This document shows, piece by piece, positions 14,821-21,284 of a stretch of DNA of 25,954 nucleotides. Within the stretch, counting starts at the first letter, position 1, and every line of letters starts with the position of its first letter. Origin of the DNA: Prevotella sp. UBA3675 (lineage in GTDB: Bacteria; Bacteroidota; Bacteroidia; Bacteroidales; Bacteroidaceae). Location of the stretch: assembly GCA_002372235.1 (NCBI GenBank), contig DFJI01000035.1:652-26605 (forward strand), given 5' to 3'. A program made the translations under genes and the position numbers. Below the pieces are notes generated by a model that made no database searches, had not been told where the DNA came from, and saw only the letters and a list, made by a program, of their open reading frames with translations.

Positions 14821-14921
14821 AATCTTACGCTTTTTTGTGCAAAACATAGGTAAAAACATGATATTTTTCATACAAAACATAGGCAAACTTACGACGTTTT
14901 TTTATGCAAAACATAGGCAAA
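14806..14921. repeat. Array of four 15-bp direct repeats at a 33-34 bp period
   Basis: Copies of CAAAACATAGGCAAA start at 14806 (TAAAACATAGGCAAA), 14840 (one change, GGTAAA), 14873 (exact) and 14907 (exact). Start-to-start distances are 34, 33 and 34 bp, about three helical turns, with unrelated A/T-rich spacers of 18-19 bp. The array lies immediately upstream of, and overlaps by one copy, the promoter of the minus-strand ATPase gene. Confidence 0.85.
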
Positions 14922-14930
14922 CGACAAGAT

Positions 14931-14972
14931 AAACACCGCCCAAGAGCGAAGCAATGGCTCTTGGGCGGTGTT
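14931..14972 (-). terminator. Terminator of the cation/proton antiporter
   Basis: A 16-bp stem (14931/2-14947 with 14957-14972, the core 14 bp perfect and GC-rich) closes a 9-nt loop. On the minus strand it is followed by TTTATCTTG. It lies 32 bp after the antiporter stop. Confidence 0.8.
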
Positions 14973-15003
14973 GTGAACCAATCAAGGCATGTATAACAGT
15001 GGG

Positions 15004-16359
15004 TCAGGAAGCATGTTCTTCATCATGAGCACTCATGTTCTTGATGAACAGATTGACAAGATGCTTCGTGATGAAGGTATGCCTGACGGCATGGCGCACC
15101 TTTTCAGCTAATGAGTTCGTGTCGCCAGATGAGTTAGCCGCCTTTGCCTCTGCTTCTGCCACTTGCCACTCGCGCTGGTCAATCTTAGCACGCAGGCTCT
15201 CTGAAGCGTGATTGTAAAGGAACGTATAGCATGGCACGGCAACCTTCATAATGTAAGGTGTGAGGAAGGTGGTAGCCACACTGGATGCTACGATGATGGG
15301 ATAAATCATAGGATCGAGTACACCTAAGCTGGTACCCAGTGAAGCGATGATGAACGAGAACTCGCCAATCTGAACGAATGAGAAGCTGGTAAGCATGGAG
15401 TCGCGCAACGTCTGACCACCCCACCAGCAACCCAAGGTGCCGAAGAGAATCATTCCGATGATAATGACCAAGCTGACATAGATGATGCTCAGCCAATATT
15501 CCGACAGTGAAGACGGATCGATCAGCATACCCACAGAGATGAAGAAGATAGCGGCAAAGACGTTCTTCAGCGGTGTCATCAGTTTTTCGATACGATGCGA
15601 CTCTACTGTCTCGGCAAGGATAGAGCCCATCACGAAAGCGCCGAGTGCACTGCTGAACCCTGCTTCCTCTGCCGTCAGCACCATACCCAGACACAGACCC
15701 AAGGCGAGGATGATAAGCGTCTCGTCGTTCAAATGTTTTTTCAATAAGCGTATCAGTGTCGGGATAACCAGTATTCCGCAGACGAACCATGCTGCGAGCG
15801 TAATGGCCAGATCGACGACCTTGCTGGCCAACTCGGCACCCTCAAACTGATGGCGAATGGCTATACTGGAGAGCAGTACCATCAGTACCACAGCCACTAC
15901 ATCCTCCACGATAAGGATGCTGGTTGCTCCCTTGACGAAACGCTCCTTACTCAAGCCTGCCTCGTCAACGGCTTTCATCACGATAGTGGTGCTCGACATA
16001 CAGAGCATGCCCGCCAGGAACAGGGCGTTCACCATATCAAAGTTAGCATCCTTTCCCACGGCGTAGCCTAAGAGCATCATGCCCGCGATGATTGTCAACG
16101 ACCCCATTGCTGCCACCTTGCCGCTGCTGATGAGGTTCTTCAGGCGGAACTCCAGACCGATGCAGAACAATACGAACAGCACGCCGATGTCGCCCCATTG
16201 CTTCACGTTGTCCGGATTCACAAGGGTCTTGCCAAACAGATGAGGACCTATCAAGACTCCTGCAACGATATAACCCAGCACCACTGGCTGCTTTAATAAC
16301 TTAAACACGATACTGACTACAGCTGCTGTAATCATCAGAATGTATAGATCTTGTACCAT
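15004..16359 (-). CDS. Cation:proton antiporter (CPA2 / KefB-type)
   Basis: Integral inner-membrane protein of 451 residues with about 12 hydrophobic segments. The opening segment, MVQDLYILMITAAVVSIVFK, leads into PVVLGYIVAGVLIGPHLFG. Other family blocks are GDIGVLFVLFCIGLEFRLKN, GMLCMSSTTIVMKAVDEAGL and GAFVMGSILAET, all typical of the Na+/H+ exchanger domain of CPA2 transporters. The last 75 residues are a hydrophilic tail without a visible nucleotide-binding TrkA-N domain, so it is shorter than full KefB/KefC (about 600). It exchanges K+ or Na+ for H+; the ion cannot be told from sequence. It is a single-gene unit with its own promoter and terminator. Confidence 0.9.
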   Translation of the reverse strand: MVQDLYILMITAAVVSIVFKLLKQPVVLGYIVAGVLIGPHLFGKTLVNPDNVKQWGDIGVLFVLFCIGLEFRLKNLISSGKVAAMGSLTIIAGMMLLGYAVGKDANFDMVNALFLAGMLCMSSTTIVMKAVDEAGLSKERFVKGATSILIVEDVVAVVLMVLLSSIAIRHQFEGAELASKVVDLAITLAAWFVCGILVIPTLIRLLKKHLNDETLIILALGLCLGMVLTAEEAGFSSALGAFVMGSILAETVESHRIEKLMTPLKNVFAAIFFISVGMLIDPSSLSEYWLSIIYVSLVIIIGMILFGTLGCWWGGQTLRDSMLTSFSFVQIGEFSFIIASLGTSLGVLDPMIYPIIVASSVATTFLTPYIMKVAVPCYTFLYNHASESLRAKIDQREWQVAEAEAKAANSSGDTNSLAEKVRHAVRHTFITKHLVNLFIKNMSAHDEEHAS

Positions 16360-16450
16360 AATGAATGTATGTATTTATAAAGAATGCTATTGGTTCGACA
16401 TGTAAGTTGCGATGCGCCGAATGGACGGCCATTCATGCCATTCAGCTTTG

Positions 16451-16481
16451 CAAAGGTACTAATTTTCTTTAAAAAAACAAT
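16451..16481 (-). promoter_or_regulatory. Promoter of the antiporter gene
   Basis: On the minus strand TACCTTTG (16458-16451) is a perfect -7 box. ATTG (16481-16478), 19 bp further upstream, is a weak -33 box. The predicted leader is about 85 nt. Confidence 0.65.
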
Positions 16482-16509
16482 AAATGTAAGAAAGAAAATG
16501 ACAAAAAGC

Positions 16510-17076
16510 ATATAGAACACACTCAACACAACTCCTCATTTGTTAAGATTTGTTTTCCAATTTAACATTTACTCGCACGAGAATCGTGCGGAAGTCAGGA
16601 AATGTTGCGTAGGTTGAAAATATACGAGTATTGAGGCATTTTGCAACAAATTGACTATCAATATGTTACAAAATTTCGGCAATTTAAGTCGCTTATCATC
16701 AGGAGGTTTCTGCCATTTAGGCTATTTCATGATGGGGTTTAGGACAGACGATCGGAACATTTAGGCTAAATCGTCAGACGATTTAACCTGAATCATGACG
16801 TGATGGTGCCAAGAACAGGAGGCGATTTAGAATGAAATTCGGCACCGTTGAGCCGCAAAAGGGATGTAAGATAGCCTCCACTTTGCAGGAAAATAAGCAA
16901 AATGGAGGCCGAAAATTGGGAAAAATCCGTGATTTCGGACAGGATTTTCCGAAATGGAACATCGAAGAGAAGAGGGTGCGAAGGCACAAAAGGCGCTTTT
17001 TTTCTCCAGAATGCAGATTTTCGCAGCAGTTTTTTCGGGAAATTCTTTTAACAGTTTTGTTTAAAGAATCTTAACG
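16510..17076. other. Gene-poor intergenic stretch with dyad symmetries
   Basis: No convincing gene was found between the antiporter promoter and the nitroreductase. Several dyads stand out: CGCACGA/TCGTGCG at 16574-16590; a 27-bp near-perfect palindrome at 16763-16789; and ATTTCGGA/TCCGAAAT at 16932-16955. The words CATTTAGGCTA and ATCATGA/TCATGATG recur around 16713-16800. Short open frames on both strands (16832-17074 plus, 16783-16989 minus) overlap each other and match no family I recognise. The part after 16830 may belong to an interspersed Prevotella-type repeat, but that is a guess. Confidence 0.5.
16763..16789. promoter_or_regulatory. 27-bp palindrome, operator-like
   Basis: The core TAAATCGTC-A-GACGATTTA (16767-16785) is a perfect 9-bp dyad around a single centre base. 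After one mismatch on each side the symmetry extends by AGG/CCT. The odd centre and lack of a T-tract fit a protein-binding site better than a terminator. No adjacent gene explains it. Confidence 0.5.
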
Positions 17077-17682
17077 TCACCGCTTCCCGTACTCTCCCCA
17101 CGACACATTCTCGGGTTTCCACTTGTCCTTTGGTTTCGTGGTGCCTTTGGGATAGCCTATGACGATGGTGCAGAGGGGAATGATGTGGTCGGGCAGACGC
17201 AGGGCCTCAGCCGTGGCCTTGACGCGGTCGTCCATAGGGTAAGTGCCTGTCCACACGGCACCCAGGCCGAGGGCGTGGGCAGCCAGCAGAATGTTCTCTG
17301 TAGCCGCCGAGCAGTCCTGAATCCAGTATTCGCGGGCCTTGCCTTCAAGCGCCTTCGTCATGTCGCCGCACACCACGATGGCGAGGGGCGCCTGCTTGAG
17401 CATGCCGGCACGCGGATTGGCCGACGAGAGACGGTCGAGCGCCTCGCGCGTGTTGAGCACCACGAAGTGCCAAGGCTGCTTGTTGACTGCCGTCGGGGCG
17501 GCCATGCCTGCACGCAGCATGAGTTCCACCTTCTCCTGTTCCACGGGCTGCTCCGTGTAGCTGCGCACCGATGCGCGCGTGAGTATGTTCTCTACTGTAG
17601 CGTTCTGCTGATTCTGCTGAGCCACTGCCTGGCCTGCTCCCATTGTGAGCATCAGTGCCATTGCCATCAAGATTCGTTTCAT
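17077..17682 (-). CDS. Secreted nitroreductase family protein
   Basis: 201 residues. The first 22 form a classical signal peptide (MKRILMAMALMLTMGAGQAVAQ, probable cleavage after VAQ or AVA). The mature part is an FMN-dependent nitroreductase: ILTRASVRSYTEQPVEQEKV (the RxSxR-type FMN phosphate site), MAAPTAVNKQPWHFVVL, DCSAATENILLAAHALGLGAVW and IIPLCTIVIGYPKG. Such enzymes reduce nitro compounds, quinones or flavins with NAD(P)H. A periplasmic location is unusual because neither FMN nor NAD(P)H is normally available there; cofactor loading or an alternative electron source would be needed. It is a single gene whose ATG lies about 45 bp from a -7 box, divergent from the tsaB operon. Confidence 0.88.
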   Translation of the reverse strand: MKRILMAMALMLTMGAGQAVAQQNQQNATVENILTRASVRSYTEQPVEQEKVELMLRAGMAAPTAVNKQPWHFVVLNTREALDRLSSANPRAGMLKQAPLAIVVCGDMTKALEGKAREYWIQDCSAATENILLAAHALGLGAVWTGTYPMDDRVKATAEALRLPDHIIPLCTIVIGYPKGTTKPKDKWKPENVSWGEYGKR

Positions 17683-17720
17683 TCTGTTTTCTTTTTAGGG
17701 TTAGTTTTTGATTGTCCCGA

Positions 17721-17728
17721 CAAAAGTA
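17721..17728 (-). promoter_or_regulatory. -7 box of the nitroreductase promoter
   Basis: On the minus strand TACTTTTG (17728-17721) fits TAnnTTTG and lies 39 bp before the ATG at 17682. No clear TTTG is found at the -33 position. Confidence 0.6.
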
Positions 17729-17766
17729 TATAAAAATAGCGAAAAAGCTTTAGTTTTAGAAAAAAA

Positions 17767-17799
17767 ATTGCAAGTCTTACGGAAAAATACGTACCTTTG
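17767..17799 (+). promoter_or_regulatory. Promoter of the tsaB-rseP operon
   Basis: TACCTTTG (17792-17799) is a perfect -7 box and ATTG (17767-17770) sits 21 bp upstream as a weak -33 box. The tsaB ATG follows 31 bp later. No other clear promoter was seen before rseP, so this one may drive all six genes. Confidence 0.72.
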
Positions 17800-17830
17800 C
17801 ACCTTAAATTTTATATAAAGAGAAGAAGAC

Positions 17831-18541
17831 ATGTCATGCATTCTGCATCTTGAAACGAGCACCGCGATGTGCTCAGTGGCAGTGAGCGAGGACTCACACG
17901 TGATTTATCACGAGGAGGAGCACACGGAGGCCAAGGGCAGTGCTGCCGAGCGGCTGGGCCCTATGGTGGACGAGGCCCTGTCGTTTACTGACAGCCACGC
18001 CATCCCGTTCGACGCGGTGGCCGTGAGCTGCGGCCCGGGCTCCTATACGGGACTGCGCATCGGTGTGTCGATGGCCAAGGGCATCTGCTGTGGCCGCGAC
18101 CTGAAGCTGATAGCTGTCCCCACGCTGGAGCTGCTGTGTGTGCCAGTGCTGCTTAACGACCGTCTGGAGCTGCCTGACGACGCGCTGCTCTGCCCCATGC
18201 TCGACGCCCGCCGCATGGAGGTCTATGCCGGGCTCTACACCCGCGCCCTGAAGCCCGTGAGGGAGGTGAGGGCCGACGTGGTGGATGCGGGCACCTATCG
18301 CGAGTGGCTCGACGAGCACCCCGTCTATTTCTTCGGCAACGGAGCCCGGAAGTGCATGGAGACCATCACCCACCCCAATGCCCACTACATTGACGGCATT
18401 GAACCGCTGGCCCGCTGGATGCAGCCCTTGGCCGAGAAACGCCTGCTGCAGGGGCAGACCGAGGACGTGGCCTACTTCGAACCATTCTATCTGAAAGACT
18501 ATGTGGCCAAGATGCCACGCAATCTGCTTAGCTCAATATGA
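17831..18541 (+). CDS. tsaB: tRNA t6A biosynthesis protein TsaB
   Basis: 236-residue ASKHA-fold protein that partners with TsaD and TsaE to transfer threonylcarbamoyl to A37 of ANN-decoding tRNAs in the cytoplasm. The start CILHLETSTAMCSVAV and the block VSCGPGSYTGLRIGVSMAKG are the family signatures. TsaB keeps the fold but not the kinase or metal site of TsaD, consistent with what is seen. The length is normal. The stop overlaps the DUF4290 start as ATGA. It is the first gene of the long plus-strand housekeeping operon. Confidence 0.94.
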   Translation: MSCILHLETSTAMCSVAVSEDSHVIYHEEEHTEAKGSAAERLGPMVDEALSFTDSHAIPFDAVAVSCGPGSYTGLRIGVSMAKGICCGRDLKLIAVPTLELLCVPVLLNDRLELPDDALLCPMLDARRMEVYAGLYTRALKPVREVRADVVDAGTYREWLDEHPVYFFGNGARKCMETITHPNAHYIDGIEPLARWMQPLAEKRLLQGQTEDVAYFEPFYLKDYVAKMPRNLLSSI

Positions 18542-19149
18542 ACATACAAGGATTAGACTACAACACTCAGCGCGAGGCGCTGGTCATGCCGGAATACGGG
18601 CGTGAGATTCAGAAAATGGTGGACCATGCCATCGGCCTGCCCACGAAGGAGGAGCGCTTGCGCTGCGCCAAGGTCATCGTGAGGCAGATGGAGAACAAGG
18701 TGCCGCAGATTCGTGAGAACGCCAACTACAAACAGACGCTCTGGGACCACCTGTACCTCATGAGCCACAAGGCGCTCGACATTGACTGGCCCTACGACGT
18801 GAGCGGTGCCGAGAAGTTCCACGCCAAGCCCCAGCCCATGAAGCTGCCGCAGACCGACATCCGCCTGCGCTACTATGGACGGCTGGTGCAGGAGATGCTG
18901 CAGAAGCTGAAGACCATGCCCAAGGGCTACGACTACGACGAGCTGGTGAGGCTGACGGCCAACCAGATGAAGCGCGACCTCATACAGTGGGGACACGGCT
19001 CAATCGACGACGAGAAGGTGGCCGACGACATGGCCCGCCTGTCCGACGGTGCCGTGCAGCTGGACCTGAACTCGCTCCGCCTCCTGCAGGTGGCCGACCA
19101 TGAACCAGCCCGCAACCCGAACAGCAAGAAGAAGAAGGGTAAGAGATAA
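18538..19149 (+). CDS. DUF4290 family protein
   Basis: 203 residues, soluble, with no signal peptide or membrane segment. The start GLDYNTQREALVMPEYGREI followed by QKMVDHAIGLPTKEERLRCA, and later NANYKQTLWDHLYLMSHKAL, are the recognisable face of DUF4290, a Bacteroidota-restricted family of unknown function. Mostly helical and charged, it ends in a Lys-rich tail (KKKKGKR) that could bind RNA. It is translationally coupled to tsaB (4-bp overlap) and lies 24 bp ahead of murA; its fixed place beside murA and rimM suggests a role in envelope growth or ribosome maturation, but nothing in the sequence decides this. Confidence 0.88.
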   Translation: MNIQGLDYNTQREALVMPEYGREIQKMVDHAIGLPTKEERLRCAKVIVRQMENKVPQIRENANYKQTLWDHLYLMSHKALDIDWPYDVSGAEKFHAKPQPMKLPQTDIRLRYYGRLVQEMLQKLKTMPKGYDYDELVRLTANQMKRDLIQWGHGSIDDEKVADDMARLSDGAVQLDLNSLRLLQVADHEPARNPNSKKKKGKR

Positions 19150-19173
19150 CATTCGGAGAAAAACACTCAGTCT

Positions 19174-20487
19174 ATGTCTGCATTTATCATAGAAGGCGGC
19201 CACCTGCTCTCAGGCACCATTCGCCCGCAGGGCGCTAAGAACGAGGCCCTGCAGGTGATTTGCGCCACGCTGCTCAGCTGCGAGAAGGTCGTCATCAGCA
19301 ACGTGCCTAACATTCGCGACGTGAACAACCTGATTCAGTTGCTGAAGGACATCGGCGTGAAAGTGGAGAAGGTTCAGAGCGACACGAGCACCTATTCGTT
19401 CCAGGCCGACGAGCTGGACCTGAACTATCTGGAGAGCGACGACTTCGTACACAAATGTGCCGAGCTGCGCGGCTCGGTCATGATGATTGGTCCGCTGCTG
19501 GCACGCTTCGGCAAGGCCATCGTGACCCAGCCCGGCGGCGACAGGATAGGGCGCCGACGACTGGACACCCACTTCCTGGGCTTCCAGAAGCTGGGGGCCC
19601 ACTTCGAGCCCGTGGAGGGACGCAGCGTGTATGAGATCAGTGCCAAGCGACTGCACGGCACCTACATGCTGCTCGACGAGGCTTCGGTAACGGGCACGGC
19701 CAACATCGTGATGGCTGCCGTACTGGCCAAGGGCGACACCACTATCTATAATGCAGCCTGCGAGCCCTATCTGCAACAGCTGTGCAAACTGCTCGTGAGC
19801 ATGGGAGCCCGGATTGAGGGCATCGGCTCGAACCTGCTCACCATACGGGGCGTTGACACGCTCCACGGAGCCACCCACTGCATACTGCCCGACATGATTG
19901 AGGTGGGCTCGTTCATCGGCATGGCAGCCCTCGTGGGCGACGGCATCCGCATCGAGAATGTCTCGCTGAAGAACTTGGGCATCATTCCAGATGCCTTCCG
20001 ACGCATGGGCATCAAGATTCGCGAGGAGGGCGACGACCTCATCGTGCCCCACCAGCGCCACTACGAGATACAGTCGTTCATGGACGGCAGTGTCATGACC
20101 CTGGCCGATGCGCCCTGGCCCGGACTCACGCCCGACCTGCTCTCGGTGTTCATCACCGTGGCCACGCAGGCACGCGGCACGGTGCTCATTCACCAGAAGA
20201 TGTTCGAGAGCCGCCTGTTCTTCGTTGATAAGCTCATCGACATGGGTGCCCAGATCATTCTGTGCGATCCCCACCGCGCCGTGGTCGTGGGCCACGACCG
20301 CAGGCGACAGCTGCACGGCGGACGCATGACGAGCCCCGACATACGCGCTGGTATCGCGCTGCTCATCGCAGCTCTGAGCGCCACGGGCACGAGCCGCATC
20401 GACAACATTGAGCAGATAGACCGGGGCTACGAGCGCATTGAGGACCGACTGAATGCGCTGGGGGCCAAGATCACCCGAGTACCATAA
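19174..20487 (+). CDS. murA: UDP-N-acetylglucosamine 1-carboxyvinyltransferase (Asp-type active site)
   Basis: First committed enzyme of peptidoglycan synthesis; it transfers enolpyruvate from PEP to UDP-GlcNAc in the cytoplasm. The 437 residues begin FIIEGGHLLSGTIRPQGAKN, with the conserved Lys22-Asn23 pair. The active-site loop reads QPGGDRIGRRRLDTH, so the position of the catalytic Cys (Cys115 in E. coli) is Asp123. Asp at this position keeps activity but removes the thiol alkylated by fosfomycin, as known for mycobacterial and chlamydial MurA. It lies in the DUF4290-murA-rimM order and is followed by a 9-bp tandem repeat. Confidence 0.96.
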   Translation: MSAFIIEGGHLLSGTIRPQGAKNEALQVICATLLSCEKVVISNVPNIRDVNNLIQLLKDIGVKVEKVQSDTSTYSFQADELDLNYLESDDFVHKCAELRGSVMMIGPLLARFGKAIVTQPGGDRIGRRRLDTHFLGFQKLGAHFEPVEGRSVYEISAKRLHGTYMLLDEASVTGTANIVMAAVLAKGDTTIYNAACEPYLQQLCKLLVSMGARIEGIGSNLLTIRGVDTLHGATHCILPDMIEVGSFIGMAALVGDGIRIENVSLKNLGIIPDAFRRMGIKIREEGDDLIVPHQRHYEIQSFMDGSVMTLADAPWPGLTPDLLSVFITVATQARGTVLIHQKMFESRLFFVDKLIDMGAQIILCDPHRAVVVGHDRRRQLHGGRMTSPDIRAGIALLIAALSATGTSRIDNIEQIDRGYERIEDRLNALGAKITRVP

Positions 20488-20489
20488 CC

Positions 20490-20573
20490 CCCATCAATCC
20501 CATTAGTCTCATTAGTCTCATTAGTCCCATTAGTCCCATTAGTCCCATCAGTCCCATCAGTCCCATCAGTCCC
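20490..20573 (+). repeat. 9-bp tandem repeat abutting the rimM start codon
   Basis: Nine consecutive 9-bp units of the form CYCATYARt run from 20490 to 20570: CCCATCAAT, CCCATTAGT, CTCATTAGT twice, CCCATTAGT twice, CCCATCAGT three times. A tenth unit begins CCCATG, and its ATG is the rimM start codon (20574). The array fills the whole gap between murA and rimM. Sequence blocks within it are homogenised, a sign of recent unit duplication. Confidence 0.93.
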
Positions 20574-21083
20574 ATGATCAAAAAAGAAGAAGTCTATAAG
20601 ATAGGCCGCATCGGCAAGACCCACGGCGTGCGCGGCGAGGTGACGTTCCAGTTCGACGACGACGTGTTCGACCGCGTAGAGGCCGACTATCTCGTGCTGG
20701 AGGTTGACGGGCTACTCGTACCTTTCTTCATGGAGGAGTACCGCTTCCGCTCCGACACCACCGCACTGGTGAAGTTCTGCGACATAGACACACAGGAGCG
20801 GGCCCACGAGCTGACCAACTGCGACGTCTATTTCCCCCTGGCACTGGCTGGCGAAGACGAGGCTCCCGTCTCGCTCGCCTTCCTCGTAGGCTTCGACATC
20901 ATTGAGGCTCAGGGAGGCACCATCGTAGGCACCATCGCCGCCATCGACGACCAGACCGTCAACATGCTCTTCGAGCTGACCGACGGACGACTCATCCCTG
21001 CCAGCAGCGACCTCGTGAAGGAAATCAATAAAGACAAACGACAAATCATCATGGAGCTGCCCGAAGGGCTGCTCGAACTGTAA
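20574..21083 (+). CDS. rimM: Ribosome maturation factor RimM
   Basis: 169-residue cytoplasmic factor that binds S19 and assists 30S head maturation. The N-terminal domain carries YKIGRIGKTHGVRGEVTFQF, the family signature. The C-terminal PRC-barrel part contains LVGFDIIEAQGGTIVGTI and ends with DLVKEINKDKRQIIMELPEG. The ATG at 20574 is within the last copy of a 9-bp repeat, so its ribosome-binding region is made of repeat sequence. It is followed by a 200-bp gap occupied by an inverted-repeat element before dxr. Confidence 0.95.
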   Translation: MIKKEEVYKIGRIGKTHGVRGEVTFQFDDDVFDRVEADYLVLEVDGLLVPFFMEEYRFRSDTTALVKFCDIDTQERAHELTNCDVYFPLALAGEDEAPVSLAFLVGFDIIEAQGGTIVGTIAAIDDQTVNMLFELTDGRLIPASSDLVKEINKDKRQIIMELPEGLLEL

Positions 21084-21088
21084 ATGAT

Positions 21089-21264
21089 TCAAGTTTCGCA
21101 TGTTTAAGAAGTTTAGGAGTTTAGGAGTTTTTGTGGCTTTCAGCCGCTGGAGTTTAGACGTTAGTCTTGCTTGCAGTATTGCTATGCAAAAGGTAACCAC
21201 CAGTCTATCGTCTAAACTCCTAAACTTCCAAACTCCTATACTCCAAAAGATAAGCCAAACTTGA
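21089..21264. repeat. Long imperfect inverted repeat between rimM and dxr
   Basis: The outer ends TCAAGTTT (21089-21096) and AAACTTGA (21257-21264) are inverted. The inner arms 21149-21167 and 21202-21220 match at 17 of 19 positions. Between them both sides carry tandem 8-bp units of the type GGAGTTTA (left, plus strand) and TAAACTCC (right). The left side has an extra segment of about 16 bp. The element fills nearly the whole 201-bp gap and has no coding capacity. Confidence 0.8.
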
Positions 21265-21284
21265 GAAAGTTGAATAAATGATAA

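Noticed and set aside
14806..14921. Repeat array considered as a CRISPR
   Set aside because: Repeats are only 15 bp with 18-19 bp A/T-rich spacers, there are just four copies, and no cas gene is near.
16832..17074. 80-codon plus-strand open frame as a gene
   Set aside because: It has no recognisable motif, it overlaps minus-strand frames over the same span, and no -7 box stands before it. It is kept only as an unexplained block.
19210..20316. A 368-codon open frame on the minus strand opposite murA
   Set aside because: It mirrors murA codon structure, is rich in His, Gln, Val and Ala as expected for an antisense shadow, and matches no family. MurA on the plus strand is certain.
20427..20624. 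Minus-strand frame encoding a DGT/NGT repeat protein
   Set aside because: It is simply the translation of the 9-bp tandem repeat on the opposite strand, with murA and rimM sequence at its ends.
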